In this document: positions 24,310 to 33,955 of the stretch, in pieces | Layout of the letters: every line of letters starts with the position of its first letter | How positions within the stretch are numbered: position 1 is the stretch's first letter | The notes under the pieces: model-generated | The model's input: only the letters and a program-made list of their open reading frames with translations | What the model was told of the DNA's origin: nothing | Database searches by the model: none | Translations under genes and position numbers: made by a program | NCBI RefSeq assembly: GCF_009791395.1 | Contig: NZ_WSZK01000014.1 | Span: 1-64,000, forward strand | From: Halomarina oriensis | Lineage (GTDB): Archaea; Halobacteriota; Halobacteria; Halobacteriales; Haloarculaceae | Reading direction: 5' to 3' | Length of the DNA: 64,000 nucleotides

Positions 24310-25491
24310 ATGAAGCTGGCAATGATAGGGTACGGGCAAGCTGGTGGGAAGATACTCGACGAGTTCCTCGAGTACGACCAGCGAACCGGCTCGAACATCG
24401 TGCGGGCGGCACTGGCGGTCAACACCGCGAAGGCCGACCTGATGGGCCTCGAACACGTCCCCGAGGACCGGCGCGTCCTCGTCGGACAGTCGCGGGTGAA
24501 AGGTCACGGCGTCGGCGCGGACAACGAACTCGGCGCGGAGGTCGCCGAGGAGGACATCGACGAGGTCATGAGTGCGATGGACCAGATTCCGGCCCACGAG
24601 GTCGACGCGTTCCTCATCATCGCCGGGATGGGCGGTGGCTCCGGGTCCGGCGGTGGGCCGGTCGTCGCCCGTCACCTCAAGCGCATCTACACCGAACCCG
24701 TCTACGCGCTGGGCGTCCTGCCCAGCAGCGACGAGGGTGGCATCTACACGCTCAACGCCGCGCGTTCGTTCCAGACGTTCGTCCGCGAGACGGACAACCT
24801 GCTCGTCTTCGACAACGACAACTGGCGTAACGCCGGCGAGTCGATGCAGAGCGGCTACGACGCCATCAACCGCGAGATCGTCGAGCGGTTCGGCCTGCTG
24901 TTCGGTGCCGGCGAGGTCGAACACGGCGGCGAAGTCGCCGAGAGCGTCGTCGACTCCTCGGAGATCATCAACACGCTCGCCGGCGGCGGTGTCTCTACGG
25001 TCGGCTACGCGAGCGAGACCATCGAACGCGAGGACACCGGACTGCTCTCGCGGTTCCGGGGCAACGGCAGCGGTGGCGACGACAGCCTCGACGCCGCCCA
25101 GACGACCAACCGCATCACCTCGCTCGTCCGCAAAGCCGCGCTCGGCCGTCTGACCCTGCCCTGTGAGGTCGACGGTGTCGAACGGGCGCTGCTCGTCATG
25201 GCCGGCCCCTCGAAGTACCTCAACCGCAAGGGCATAGAGCGCGGGCGGAAGTGGCTCGAGGAGCAGACCGGGAGCATGGAGGTCCGTGGCGGGGACTACC
25301 CGCTTCGTGGCGGCGACTTCGTCGCCAGCGTCGTCCTGCTGTCGGGCGTGACGAACGTCCCGCGCATCAAAGAACTCCAGCAGGTCGCCATCGAGGCACA
25401 GGACAACATCGACGACATCCGCGACGAGAGCGAGCGGAACCTCGACAGCCTCGTCAACGACGGTCAGGACGAACTCGAACCACTGTTCTGA
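24310..25491 (+). CDS. cetZ: CetZ tubulin-superfamily cytoskeletal GTPase
   Basis: 393 aa. N-terminal MKLAMIGYGQAGGKILDEF, ALAVNTAKADL, KGHGVGADNELG and the tubulin signature loop GMGGGSGSGGGPV (about residues 108-120) bind GTP; the SAMQSGYD/INREIVERFGLLFG region and STVGYASE follow, with TTNRITSLVRKAALGRLTLP and a conserved tail TNVPRIKELQQVAIEAQDNI. The sequence is close to CetZ1-type proteins, which control cell shape and motility in Haloferax. The C-terminal DELEPLF ending is also typical. Monocistronic with its own AT-rich promoter. Confidence 0.95.
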   Translation: MKLAMIGYGQAGGKILDEFLEYDQRTGSNIVRAALAVNTAKADLMGLEHVPEDRRVLVGQSRVKGHGVGADNELGAEVAEEDIDEVMSAMDQIPAHEVDAFLIIAGMGGGSGSGGGPVVARHLKRIYTEPVYALGVLPSSDEGGIYTLNAARSFQTFVRETDNLLVFDNDNWRNAGESMQSGYDAINREIVERFGLLFGAGEVEHGGEVAESVVDSSEIINTLAGGGVSTVGYASETIEREDTGLLSRFRGNGSGGDDSLDAAQTTNRITSLVRKAALGRLTLPCEVDGVERALLVMAGPSKYLNRKGIERGRKWLEEQTGSMEVRGGDYPLRGGDFVASVVLLSGVTNVPRIKELQQVAIEAQDNIDDIRDESERNLDSLVNDGQDELEPLF

Positions 25492-25560
25492 GTGTCACGG
25501 GGGCCGACCCCCGCTCGAAAACCGCTGTTCTCATTTCGTTCGACGTCACAGTCCGAGTAG

Positions 25561-26199
25561 ATGCACGCCGTCGTCCCGTATCGCGTCGCCGACCCGAAGA
25601 CGCGACTCGCGCCCGTCCTCTCTCCAGCGGAGCGCGGGACGCTCTCGCGGGCGATGCTCGCGGACGTGCTGGACGCCGTCGCCGCGACGGGTCACGAGAC
25701 GACGGTGCTCGCCACCGAACCGCTGGCCGTACCGGGGGACACCACCCACACGGTGCGCGTCGACGACCGGCCGCTCACGCCGGCAGTCGACGCCGTCCTC
25801 GCCGAGCACGCCGGTCCCGACTCGCCCGTCGCCGTGGTGATGGCCGACCTCGCGCTGGCGACGCCGGACGCGCTCTCCGGACTGTTCGCGGCCGACGGGG
25901 AGGTGGTGTTCGCGCCCGGTCGCGGCGGTGGGACGAACGCGCTCGTCTCCCGTCGCCCCGACTTCCGGACGGACTACCACGGCGCGTCCTACCGGGACCA
26001 CCGCCGGGGCTGTGAGCGACTCGGCGTCTCCCCGACGACCGTCGACTCCTACCGCCTCGGCACGGACGTCGACGACCCGGCGGACCTCGTCGAGGTGCTG
26101 TTGCACGCCCCGACCGACGGTCGAACCCGACAGTTCCTCGCCGAGCGGTTCACGCTGGCGACCGGCGAGGGACGGGTGAGCGTCGACCGCCGCGAGTGA
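25561..26199 (+). CDS. cofC: 2-phospho-L-lactate guanylyltransferase CofC
   Basis: 212 aa. Nucleotidyltransferase fold: VVPYRVADPKTRLAPVLSP (the K-x-R-L-x-P substrate motif), MLADVLDAVAATG, VAVVMADLALATP and VFAPGRGGGTNAL. CofC makes the GDP- or PP-activated lactate/PEP used to form the side chain of coenzyme F420. Start ATG 25561 gives full length for archaeal CofC. It is followed 66 bp later by cofG in the same direction, and cofH is 2.6 kb further. Confidence 0.92.
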   Translation: MHAVVPYRVADPKTRLAPVLSPAERGTLSRAMLADVLDAVAATGHETTVLATEPLAVPGDTTHTVRVDDRPLTPAVDAVLAEHAGPDSPVAVVMADLALATPDALSGLFAADGEVVFAPGRGGGTNALVSRRPDFRTDYHGASYRDHRRGCERLGVSPTTVDSYRLGTDVDDPADLVEVLLHAPTDGRTRQFLAERFTLATGEGRVSVDRRE

Positions 26200-26231
26200 G
26201 TCACGGGCCGGAGACGACGGCGGACAGCAGA

Positions 26232-26241
26232 CAGCTTTTTG
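26232..26241 (+). promoter_or_regulatory. TATA-like box of cofG
   Basis: AGCTTTTTGC centred about 29 nt before GTG 26266. The spacing indicates a leaderless message and decides between GTG 26266 and the TTG at 26239, which would lie inside the box. Confidence 0.5.
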
Positions 26242-26265
26242 CTCGCCGCGAGACGAGCACGGACA

Positions 26266-27384
26266 GTGATTCCCGGCGCGGACGAGTACGACGTGGACCT
26301 CGCTATCGCCGACGAGGACGTGGAGCGCCTGCTGGACGTGACACCCGACGACGTGGGGCCGGCCCCCCCGTTGACGTTCGCCCGGAACGTCTTCGTCCCG
26401 CTGACGACGGCGTGTCGCTACACCTGCACGTACTGTACGTACTACGACGTGCCGGGGCAGGCGTCGCTCCTGACGCCCGAGGAGGTCCGGGACATCTGCC
26501 GACGCGGTGCCGACGCCGGGTGTACCGAGGCGCTGTTCACGTTCGGTGACGACCCCGACGAGCGCTACACGGCCGTCCACGAGCAGTTGGCCGAGTGGGG
26601 CCACGACTCCATCCACGAGTACCTCCGGGAGGCGTGTGAGATTGCGCTGGACGAGGGCCTCCTCCCGCACTCGAACCCCGGCGACCAGACCCGCGAGCAG
26701 ATGGCCCACGTCGCGGACCTGAACGCCTCGATGGGCGTCATGCTGGAGACGACGGCGGACGTGCAGGCCCACGGCGGGCCGCGAGCGAAGTCACCGGGCC
26801 AGCGTCTCGCCACCATCCGAACGGCGGGCGAACTCGGCGTCCCGTTCACCACCGGCATCCTCCTCGGCATCGGCGAGACGTGGCGTGACCGGGCGGAGTC
26901 GCTGCTCGCCGTCCGCGAACTGCACGAACGTTACGACCACGTCCAGGAGGTCATCGTCCAACCGGTCGCCAGTAACGAACGCTGGCGCGGCGAGACACCG
27001 GGCGTGGAGACGCTCCGCCGAGCAGTGGCGATGGCTCGCGTCGCCCTGCCCGAGGCCGTGAGCGTGCAGGTGCCGCCGAACCTCGCGCCCGTTCGGGGGG
27101 TGCTCGACTGCGGTGTCGACGACCTGGGGGGTGTCTCGCCGGTCACCGACGACCACATCAACCCCGACTACGCGTGGCCCGCGTTGCGTGAACTGGAGCG
27201 CATCGCCGAGGCGGCTGGCGTTCCGCTCCACGAGCGACTGCCGGTCCACGAGCGCTTTCTGGACGGGGCGGACGGGGACGGCCGACCGTGGCTCTCGGCG
27301 CGTATCCGGGCGGAACTCGACACGGCGTCGGACGCCGGCGAGCGCTACCGTGCCGTGCTGGCCGACCTGCCCCCCCGACAGTGA
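26266..27384 (+). CDS. cofG: 7,8-didemethyl-8-hydroxy-5-deazariboflavin synthase subunit CofG
   Basis: 372 aa radical SAM enzyme. The cluster motif C-x3-C-x2-C is CRYTCTYC (about residues 49-56), followed by TYYDVPGQASLLTPEEV, TFGDDPDERY, HSNPGDQT, GVMLETTADVQ and TTGILLGIGET. With CofH it builds the F0 chromophore from tyrosine and a flavin precursor. GTG 26266 is preferred. The intervening genes before cofH are not F420 enzymes. Confidence 0.93.
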   Translation: MIPGADEYDVDLAIADEDVERLLDVTPDDVGPAPPLTFARNVFVPLTTACRYTCTYCTYYDVPGQASLLTPEEVRDICRRGADAGCTEALFTFGDDPDERYTAVHEQLAEWGHDSIHEYLREACEIALDEGLLPHSNPGDQTREQMAHVADLNASMGVMLETTADVQAHGGPRAKSPGQRLATIRTAGELGVPFTTGILLGIGETWRDRAESLLAVRELHERYDHVQEVIVQPVASNERWRGETPGVETLRRAVAMARVALPEAVSVQVPPNLAPVRGVLDCGVDDLGGVSPVTDDHINPDYAWPALRELERIAEAAGVPLHERLPVHERFLDGADGDGRPWLSARIRAELDTASDAGERYRAVLADLPPRQ

Positions 27385-27448
27385 CGCTCTCCGGCAGGCT
27401 GCGTGTCGTTCGGCCGACGAGAACTGTGGAGAGCGTACCGGAGGCACC

Positions 27449-27458
27449 AGTTTTTTGC
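27449..27458 (+). promoter_or_regulatory. TATA-like box of the CNNM-family gene
   Basis: AGTTTTTTGC, centred 29 nt before ATG 27483; leaderless spacing. It separates this gene from the cofG transcript. Confidence 0.45.
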
Positions 27459-27482
27459 GGTCAGTACGAGTAGCGCTGCGGG

Positions 27483-28583
27483 ATGACTGCCGTCCAAGCT
27501 CTACAAGCCTCCGGGGCCGAAGTCACCCTCCGCCTGATAGCGGGGCTCCTTCTCATCCTCGCCAACGGCTTCTTCGTCGCCATCGAGTTCGCACTGACCC
27601 GTGCCCGTCAGTTCACCGAAGAGGAGTTCATCGGTGGGAACCCCAAACTCGAACGCGCCTGGGAGATGACCAACGAACTCGAAATCTACCTGACGACGTG
27701 TCAGGTCGGCATCACCGCGTCGAGCATCGCGGTCGGTATCGTCGCCGAACCCGCCCTCGCCGCGCTCTTCGAACCGCTGTTCGAGGGGAGCGCGCTCGCC
27801 TCCATCGGGGCGGGGTCGCTCATCGCGTTCGGTATCATCAACCTGCTCCACCTCACCCACGGCGAGCAGACGCCGACGTACCTCGGCGTCGAGCGCTCGC
27901 GGCAGGTCTGTCGCTACGGTGCGACGCCGCTGTACTGGTTCCACTACATCATCTCGCCGCTCATCACGCTCGGTGACTACGTCGCAAAGGGGACGCTCAA
28001 ACTGATGGGCGTCGAGATGACCGGTGCGTGGCTCGAAGCCGAGACGGACGTCATCGAGTCGCGGGCGGAACTCCGGCAGAACCTCGACGACATGCTCGAC
28101 GACGTCGACATGCCCGAGGAGCGCCAGGAGGAGATTCAGGCCGCCCTCGACATCGACCGTCTCACGGTCCGCACCGAGATGGTCCCGCGCGACGCCATCG
28201 CGGCGCTCTCGACGACGAAGGACGTCGAGACGAACCTCGACATCCTCGAGGACAACCCCCACACGCGGTTCCCGCTCGTCGGGGACTCTCTGGAGGAGTT
28301 CGAGGGTATCGTCTACATCCCGGTGGTGACCCGCCACTTCGACGAACTCCGCGACGGCGAGCGGACGTTCGCCGACCTCGCGGCCCCGCCGCTGACGTTC
28401 GACCCCGACACCACCATCAGCGAGGCGCTCGACGTCTTCCAGGACGAGAACCAGGAACTCGCGCTCGTCGTCGAGAACGACGAGGTGGTCGGCCTGCTGA
28501 CCGCGACGGACGCGATGGAGGCGGTCACCGGCGAACTGGCCGACCCGACGGACCCCGTCGAGGAGCGACAGACGCCCTCCTGA
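27483..28583 (+). CDS. CNNM/CorC-family transporter (DUF21 + CBS pair)
   Basis: 366 aa. N-terminal DUF21 membrane domain with three to four spans (LIAGLLLILANGFFVAIEFAL, QVGITASSIAVGIVAEPAL, GSLIAFGIINLLHLTHGEQTP) holding the conserved Asn/Glu-rich stretches, then an acidic linker helix and a CBS pair (about residues 215-350: RTEMVPRDAIAALS, DNPHTRFPLVGDS, then DVFQDENQELALVVENDEVVGLLTATD). The family moves Mg2+ (with Na+) and the CBS pair senses nucleotides. The typical C-terminal CorC/HlyC domain is missing here, so this is the short form. Confidence 0.9.
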   Translation: MTAVQALQASGAEVTLRLIAGLLLILANGFFVAIEFALTRARQFTEEEFIGGNPKLERAWEMTNELEIYLTTCQVGITASSIAVGIVAEPALAALFEPLFEGSALASIGAGSLIAFGIINLLHLTHGEQTPTYLGVERSRQVCRYGATPLYWFHYIISPLITLGDYVAKGTLKLMGVEMTGAWLEAETDVIESRAELRQNLDDMLDDVDMPEERQEEIQAALDIDRLTVRTEMVPRDAIAALSTTKDVETNLDILEDNPHTRFPLVGDSLEEFEGIVYIPVVTRHFDELRDGERTFADLAAPPLTFDPDTTISEALDVFQDENQELALVVENDEVVGLLTATDAMEAVTGELADPTDPVEERQTPS

Positions 28584-28776
28584 GTCGGCGGCCTCCCGCG
28601 ACCCGCTCCGACCTACTCGTCACTCGTCGTCCCGCCGTCGCCGTGGCGAGAGACCGAACCGACACGTAGCGACCGCTTGGGTCCGGTTCCCGAGTCGCTG
28701 TCGACACGAACGTTCGTCACCGAACGGGTCGTCGTGGTCCTCGTCGTCCGTCGCCGAACGCCCGGACAGGTCAGGG

Positions 28777-28815
28777 GTATAATTTTTCTACCGATAGAAT
28801 CTGTAACTTACCAAT
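28777..28815 (+). promoter_or_regulatory. AT-rich promoter region of the Tat-exported propeller gene
   Basis: GTATAATTTTT (28777-28787) and CTTACCAAT (28807-28815) are the only AT-rich words in a 263-bp gap. The first is 60 nt and the second about 36 nt before the ATG, so this message may carry a short leader, unlike most genes here. Confidence 0.45.
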
Positions 28816-28846
28816 AGCCGGAGCGCGAAGGGTCGAGTGACACAGT

Positions 28847-29911
28847 ATGACTGGAGCGAACACCGGCCGACGGGGGTTCCTCGAACTGACCGGCGCGACG
28901 GCCGCGGGGGTCGTCGGACTACCGAGTATCGCCGCACGGGACAGCACGGGTGACTGGGTCGAAGCCCGGAGTCCGACGACGAAGGTGCTCAACGACGCGG
29001 TCGATACGGTCGAGGGACCGGTCGCCGTCGGCGGCGGTGGCGACGTCCTCGTCCGCCGGGCTGGCGGGTGGGAGAAGATCGTCGAGTACGGACCACAGGC
29101 ACGCAGCCGGCCGCTGACGGGCGTCGACGCCACCGACGACGGGAAGGCGGTCTGGTTCGTCGGCGGGTCCGGCGTCATCGGCGAGTACCGCGTCGACACC
29201 GAGACGCTGACGAACTACTCCGCGCCGAAGGGCAAGACGTCGACGTGGGAGGACTGCGCCGTCGTCGGCACCGCCGGCGAGGACGAACGCCTCTACTTCG
29301 TCAACGGGTCCGGTGAGTTGCTCGTGGGCGTCCGCCAGTCCAGCGGCGCGGTGAAGTACGAGGACGTCGTCAAACCCGGCGGCGGGTCGACGATTCCGGG
29401 TATCGACTTCCACGCCCGACAGAAGGGTCACGTCGCCTCGACGAGTCAACTCGTCTCCGAGACGACCGACGGCGGGTCGACGTGGAACCGCGTCGGCATC
29501 GACTTCGCGGGCACCGCGTTCTACGACGTCGCCAGCGTCGGCCCGAAGGACGTCACCGTCGCCGGCGGTAACGGTATCGTCTACCGCTACGACGGCTTTC
29601 GCTGGACGCCCCACGTCGTCGACGACGCCCGACAGGCCGTCCGGGCGCTCGACCGTGGCCCGGAGTACGGTCTCGCGGCGGGTAACGGCGGGAAGATGTA
29701 CGACAGGGTCTCGGCCGGTCAGTGGGAGACGACCCAGGCGCCCGTCGAAGCCAACCTGCTCGGTACCGCACGCGGCGACAGCTACGACGTGGCCGTCGGT
29801 GCGAACGGCACCATCGTCGAACGCGAGTCCTCGACGGACACCACCTCGTCGCTCTCGGACGCGAGTCTCGGTGTCGAGGAGTTCGCCGAGGGCGTCGTCG
29901 AGTTCGCCTGA
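28847..29911 (+). CDS. Tat-exported beta-propeller protein (Ycf48/BNR-like)
   Basis: 354 aa. The Tat signal GRRGFLELTGATAAGVVGL lies at residues 7-25, with no lipobox. The mature part is repeated propeller blades with GG(V/T)-G motifs: GPVAVGGGGDVLVRRAGGW, GKAVWFVGGSGVIGEY, ETTDGGSTWNRVGI, VTVAGGNGIVYRYDG, YGLAAGNGGKMYD and YDVAVGANGTIVE. The DGGSTW turn is the BNR/Ycf48 type. It should fold in the cytoplasm and be exported by Tat. Role unknown; it sits between a CNNM transporter and cofH. Confidence 0.82.
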   Translation: MTGANTGRRGFLELTGATAAGVVGLPSIAARDSTGDWVEARSPTTKVLNDAVDTVEGPVAVGGGGDVLVRRAGGWEKIVEYGPQARSRPLTGVDATDDGKAVWFVGGSGVIGEYRVDTETLTNYSAPKGKTSTWEDCAVVGTAGEDERLYFVNGSGELLVGVRQSSGAVKYEDVVKPGGGSTIPGIDFHARQKGHVASTSQLVSETTDGGSTWNRVGIDFAGTAFYDVASVGPKDVTVAGGNGIVYRYDGFRWTPHVVDDARQAVRALDRGPEYGLAAGNGGKMYDRVSAGQWETTQAPVEANLLGTARGDSYDVAVGANGTIVERESSTDTTSSLSDASLGVEEFAEGVVEFA

Positions 29912-29958
29912 ACGCGACGACCGACCACCGTGATTCCCCTCGCCACGACTCCGTTTCG

Positions 29959-31341
29959 TCAGTCGTCGGCCAGCGCCGCCGACCGGTCGACGAGTGGCGT
30001 CCCGTCGGCGAACGGGCCGAGCGTCGGCCCGAACGGTCCCTCGTCCGGGTCGACGACCCGTCGCTGGCGGTAGTCCGTCGAGCGTTCCGCGGGCACACGC
30101 CCGACGGCGGTTATCATCTCGACGTACTCGGCGACCGAGCGGAACTCGCCGAACTCGCCGCCAGCGCGTTTGGTAATCTCCTCGGAGAGGATGGTCCCCA
30201 TGAAGTCGTTCGCGCCACACGAGAGTAGCTTGAGGCCGAGTTCGTCGCCGAACTTCACCCACGACGACTGGAGGTTCTCGACGTTGTCCAGATACAGGCG
30301 GGAGACGGCCATCAGCAGTTCGTCCTCGGCCTGCGTCGCGCCCGTCGACACCATCCCCTTCTCGACGAGCGGCGTGTCGTGGTGGACGAACGACAGCGGG
30401 ACGAACTCCGTTATCGCGCCGGTCCGGTCCTGCAGGTCACGAACGACGTCGAGATGCTGGACTCGGTGGGCCTCGTTCTCGACGTGACCGTACATGATGG
30501 TCGCCGTCATGTCCAGTCCCACCGAGGCGGCGGCCTCCATCGCCGCGACCCACTCGCCGGTGTCTATCTTCTGTGGGCAGATGACGTCCCGCACCTCGTC
30601 GACGAGTATCTCGGCGGCCGTGCCGGGGACCGAGTCCAGTCCCGCACGCTTCAGGCGACGGTACACCTGTTCGTAGGACTTCTCGGTCCCGCGGCGGGCG
30701 TGGGCGGCCTCCTCGGGCGTCATCGAGTGGAGGTGGACGCCGTCGACGGCCATCGCCGCCAGTTGCTCGACGTACGTTCCGGGGTCGGTGGCGTACATCG
30801 AGGCGGGCTTGTAGTTCGGCCCGCCCTGCGCGGCGAGCGCTTCGCGGTGGTCCGCGTCGAGCGCCAGCGCGGGATGCAGGCCCGACACCGACGTGACCTC
30901 GTAGATACCCCTGCGAACGGCGTCGCGGACGATACGCCGGGAGTCGGCGGGTGTCTTGGTGAACCCACGGTCGGTGTGGGCGACCCCACCGTCGGGCACC
31001 TGGTCGCTCTCGAACCCTCCGGCGGGGTCCTTGAAGTTGCAGAACAGACAGCCGGTGTTGCAGGCCGTCGTGACGTTGTTGTTGAGGTTGGCGACGAAGG
31101 TCACCGCCTCGCCGACTACCTCGGCGCGGCGCTGGTCGGCGGCTTCGAGGACCTGCTCCTTGCGTCGCGGGTCGATGCCGTCGAACGCCGTCCCCGTCGT
31201 CAGTAGCTCGATACCGTCGTCGACGGTGAGGCGGTCGCCCGCCCGTGCTTTCGCCAGCGCGTTCTCGAACGACTGATCGGTCTCCGGGCGGTGGGCGAAC
31301 TCGAAGCGGCCACGAGGGACGTTCGTCGGCAACCGTTCCAT
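29959..31341 (-). CDS. cofH: 5-amino-6-(D-ribitylamino)uracil-L-tyrosine transferase CofH
   Basis: 460 aa radical SAM enzyme. Cluster motif CNTGCLFC (about residues 99-106), then NFKDPAGGF, a basic [11 protein letters not shown] strand, [40 protein letters not shown] and [12 protein letters not shown], all typical of CofH. It joins tyrosine to the ribityl-uracil precursor, the first half of F0 synthesis; CofG does the second. ATG 31341 is chosen because the longer upstream frame is Arg-rich nonsense. It faces the opposite way to cofC and cofG. Confidence 0.93.
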   Translation of the reverse strand: MERLPTNVPRGRFEFAHRPETDQSFENALAKARAGDRLTVDDGIELLTTGTAFDGIDPRRKEQVLEAADQRRAEVVGEAVTFVANLNNNVTTACNTGCLFCNFKDPAGGFESDQVPDGGVAHTDRGFTKTPADSRRIVRDAVRRGIYEVTSVSGLHPALALDADHREALAAQGGPNYKPASMYATDPGTYVEQLAAMAVDGVHLHSMTPEEAAHARRGTEKSYEQVYRRLKRAGLDSVPGTAAEILVDEVRDVICPQKIDTGEWVAAMEAAASVGLDMTATIMYGHVENEAHRVQHLDVVRDLQDRTGAITEFVPLSFVHHDTPLVEKGMVSTGATQAEDELLMAVSRLYLDNVENLQSSWVKFGDELGLKLLSCGANDFMGTILSEEITKRAGGEFGEFRSVAEYVEMITAVGRVPAERSTDYRQRRVVDPDEGPFGPTLGPFADGTPLVDRSAALADD

Positions 31342-31505
31342 CGGTCTCACTGGTCCGGCGACGGGTAAAACCCCACCGGCTACCGGTCGTCCTCGCCGGT
31401 GTCGACCTACCGGTCGGAGTCGGCGGCGTGGTCGCTCTCCCGACGCCCGTTCGTACACGACCCTGCATAGCAACCCCTTTGGTTCGGGCTGGTCCACGCA
31501 CGACC

Positions 31506-32531
31506 ATGACGAGTGTCAAGGAGTTCCGGGTCGAGGAGGCGGCGACCGGCGACGCCCTCGGCCGTGGCTCGTTCGTGTTCACCGACGCGTACTCGGTCTT
31601 CGACTGGGGACGGATGCCCGACGCGATTCCGGGGAAGGGCGCGGCGCTCTGTGCGATGGGGGCGAGGAACTTCGAGTTGCTCGACGCCGCCGGCGTCCCG
31701 ACCCACTACCGTGGCGTCGTCGCCGAGGGGGCCGACGACCCGGTCGACCTCGACGGGGTGACCGACCCGCCCACGGAGATGGCCATCGACCTGACGCGGG
31801 TTCCTGACCTGCCCCACGAGGGCCGCGACTACGACTACGAGACGTATCACGAGGCCGCGGGCGAGAACTACCTCGTCCCGCTCGAAATCGTCTTCCGCAA
31901 CAGCGTGCCCGAAGGCTCCAGCCTCCGCACGCGCTACACGCCAGAACAGGTCGGTCTGGAGGGACGGGAGTGGCCCGACGAGGCCGTCTCGCTCCCCGAA
32001 CCGCTCGTCGAGTTCTCGACGAAGTACGAGGAGTCCGACCGCTACCTCTCCCGCGAGGAGGCCGACGCCATCGCCGGACACGCGAGCGTCGCGGACCTCG
32101 AAACGGTCGCCCGGAGGGTGAACGACGTCGTCACCGAGCGTGCCGAGGAGCAGGGATTCGCCCACGAGGACGGGAAGATAGAGTGTCTGTTCTTCGATGG
32201 GGAGGTCCGTGTCGCCGACGTGGTCGGGACGTTCGACGAGAACCGCTTCGCCTTCGACGGGCAGGCGGTGTCGAAGGAGGTCGTCCGGCAGTACCACAAG
32301 CGCACGCAGTCGGCGTGGGTCACCGCCGTCCGGACGGCGAAACGCGACGCCAAGGAACGGGGGGTCGCCGACTGGCGCGACCTGTGTGAGCGCGACCCCG
32401 AACCGCTCGATTCGAGCGTCGTAGGGGTCGCCAGCGACCTGTATCGAGCCGGCGCGAACCGGTATCTCGACCGTGACCTGTTCGACGCCCCCGAGATGGA
32501 CGATGCGGTGAAGGCGGTCCGCGAACTGTAG
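31506..32531 (+). CDS. purC: SAICAR synthetase PurC (haloarchaeal type)
   Basis: 341 aa. It shows [34 protein letters not shown], the C-terminal [26 protein letters not shown] and [16 protein letters not shown]. These match the ATP-grasp-like SAICAR synthetase of the archaeal/long type, which condenses CAIR and aspartate in purine synthesis. It lies divergent from cofH, with convergent purU and then purS-purQ. Confidence 0.93.
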   Translation: MTSVKEFRVEEAATGDALGRGSFVFTDAYSVFDWGRMPDAIPGKGAALCAMGARNFELLDAAGVPTHYRGVVAEGADDPVDLDGVTDPPTEMAIDLTRVPDLPHEGRDYDYETYHEAAGENYLVPLEIVFRNSVPEGSSLRTRYTPEQVGLEGREWPDEAVSLPEPLVEFSTKYEESDRYLSREEADAIAGHASVADLETVARRVNDVVTERAEEQGFAHEDGKIECLFFDGEVRVADVVGTFDENRFAFDGQAVSKEVVRQYHKRTQSAWVTAVRTAKRDAKERGVADWRDLCERDPEPLDSSVVGVASDLYRAGANRYLDRDLFDAPEMDDAVKAVREL

Positions 32532-32555
32532 TCGGCGGCGTCCGTCGACCCGGTC

Positions 32556-33515
32556 TCAGTCGTCGGCTTCCGACGCGTCCGGAACGCCCTCGTCGACCGG
32601 TTCGGTCGGGTTCGCCGACTGCGCCTCGTCCGACAGTCCCAACTGGTACGCCTCGTCGTCGCTCTCCTCGCGGAGGTGGGTCCGGCCGTGGTAGACCGTC
32701 AGCGCGTCGTCGAGGTGGAGGCGGACGGCCTCGACGAGCGCCTCGGCTTCGAGCGGTTGGCCGCGTGCTTCGAGGTCCGCGACGCTCGCACCGTCGGGCA
32801 CGTCGAACGCACGCTGGGCGATGACCGGTCCCTGGTCGAGGTCGGTCGTCACGTAGTGGGCCGTCACGCCCGCGATGCGGACGCCGTCCTCGCGGGCCTG
32901 CCGGTACGCCTCCGCGCCGGGGAACGCCGGCAGCAGCGACGGGTGGACGTTGATGATACGGTCCTCGTAGCGGAAGACGACGTTCGGGCTGAGGATGCGC
33001 ATGTAGCGAGCCAGCACCACGAGGTCCACGTCGTGTTCGTCGAGGATGTCGAGCAGCCACGCCTCGTCCGGGCTTCCGGAGCCGTCGCCGATGTCGTAGA
33101 ACGGGATACCCGCGTCCTCCGCGACGGGCGCGAGGTGGTCGTGGTTCCCGACGACGACCGAGAGTTCGGCGTCGAGCGTCCCGGCCTCTCGGGCCTCGAC
33201 GAGCGCCTCCAGACAGTGGCTCTCCTTCGTGACGAGGACGGCGATACGGTCGGTGTCCCGGTCGCCGGGGAACCGGACCGAGATGTCCTGCCCGAGTTCG
33301 TCGCCCAACTCCGAGAGCGCCTCCCGGAGCGTCTCCTCCTTGACGACCATGTCGGTCGTGTCGACGTGGAGCGTCATCCGGAAGACGCCGTCCTGGACGG
33401 CCTGGTCGAGGTCCTCGACGTTGACCCCGCGCTCGAACAGCAGCGTCGTCACGCGGGCGATGATGCCCTTCTTGTCGTCGCCGACGACGGTGACCTGCGC
33501 GAGCTGGCGGGTCAT
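32556..33515 (-). CDS. purU: Formyltetrahydrofolate deformylase PurU (ACT + formyltransferase domains)
   Basis: 319 aa. N-terminal ACT-like domain (TVVGDDKKGIIARVTTLL), then the hydrolase half related to PurN: VVGNHDHLAPVAEDAGIPF, VVLARYMRILSP, INVHPSLLPAFPGAEAY and VTAHYVTTDLDQGP, with the catalytic Asn-His-Asp set of the family. It splits 10-formyl-THF to formate and THF, feeding formate to PurT-type purine enzymes and balancing one-carbon units. An acidic tail of about 35 residues is extra. ATG 33515 starts with MTRQLAQVTVVG, the expected N-terminus. Confidence 0.92.
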   Translation of the reverse strand: MTRQLAQVTVVGDDKKGIIARVTTLLFERGVNVEDLDQAVQDGVFRMTLHVDTTDMVVKEETLREALSELGDELGQDISVRFPGDRDTDRIAVLVTKESHCLEALVEAREAGTLDAELSVVVGNHDHLAPVAEDAGIPFYDIGDGSGSPDEAWLLDILDEHDVDLVVLARYMRILSPNVVFRYEDRIINVHPSLLPAFPGAEAYRQAREDGVRIAGVTAHYVTTDLDQGPVIAQRAFDVPDGASVADLEARGQPLEAEALVEAVRLHLDDALTVYHGRTHLREESDDEAYQLGLSDEAQSANPTEPVDEGVPDASEADD

Positions 33516-33670
33516 CGTCGCCTCCTGTCGCGGCGGTTCATGCCCCCCAGTCGCAATCGGCGAGTAAAAGGGCGACGTTCGACGCAACGACATCGTGACA
33601 CTCGTCCGTGTCGAACCCCCCGAGACACGACCGTAGGTCCACGAACGTGCATACCCGATAGAACCCACAA

Positions 33671-33680
33671 GCGTTTTCGT
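33671..33680 (+). promoter_or_regulatory. TATA-like box of purS-purQ
   Basis: GCGTTTTCGT centred 28 nt before ATG 33704, the usual spacing here for a leaderless transcript. Confidence 0.45.
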
Positions 33681-33703
33681 ACACGACCACGCCTACACGA
33701 CCG

Positions 33704-33955
33704 ATGACCGCGTACACGGCGACGGTGACGGTTCGACTCAAAGAGGGTGTCCTCGACCCGGAGGCCGAGACCACGAAGCGCGCGCTCGAACGCCTCGGGT
33801 TCGAACTCGACGGCCTGCGCTCGGCCGACCGGTTCGAGGTCGACGTCGACGCCGACTCCAGCGAGGCGGCCGCGGCCCGCGCCGACGAGATGGCCGAGCG
33901 CCTGCTCGCCAACCCGACCATCCACGACTACGACGTCGACGTCGTCGAACGATGA
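33704..33955 (+). CDS. purS: Phosphoribosylformylglycinamidine synthase subunit PurS
   Basis: 83 aa. YTATVTVRLKEGVLDPEAET, ALERLGFELDGLRSADRFEVD and MAERLLANPTIHDYDV form the typical PurS fold. PurS bridges PurQ (glutaminase) and PurL (synthetase) in FGAM synthase. Its stop overlaps the purQ start by four bases, so the two are coupled. PurL is not in the window. Confidence 0.95.
   Translation: MTAYTATVTVRLKEGVLDPEAETTKRALERLGFELDGLRSADRFEVDVDADSSEAAAARADEMAERLLANPTIHDYDVDVVER

Noticed and set aside
26239-26265. TTG start for cofG
   Set aside because: The codon falls inside the TATA-like box whose spacing fits the GTG at 26266.
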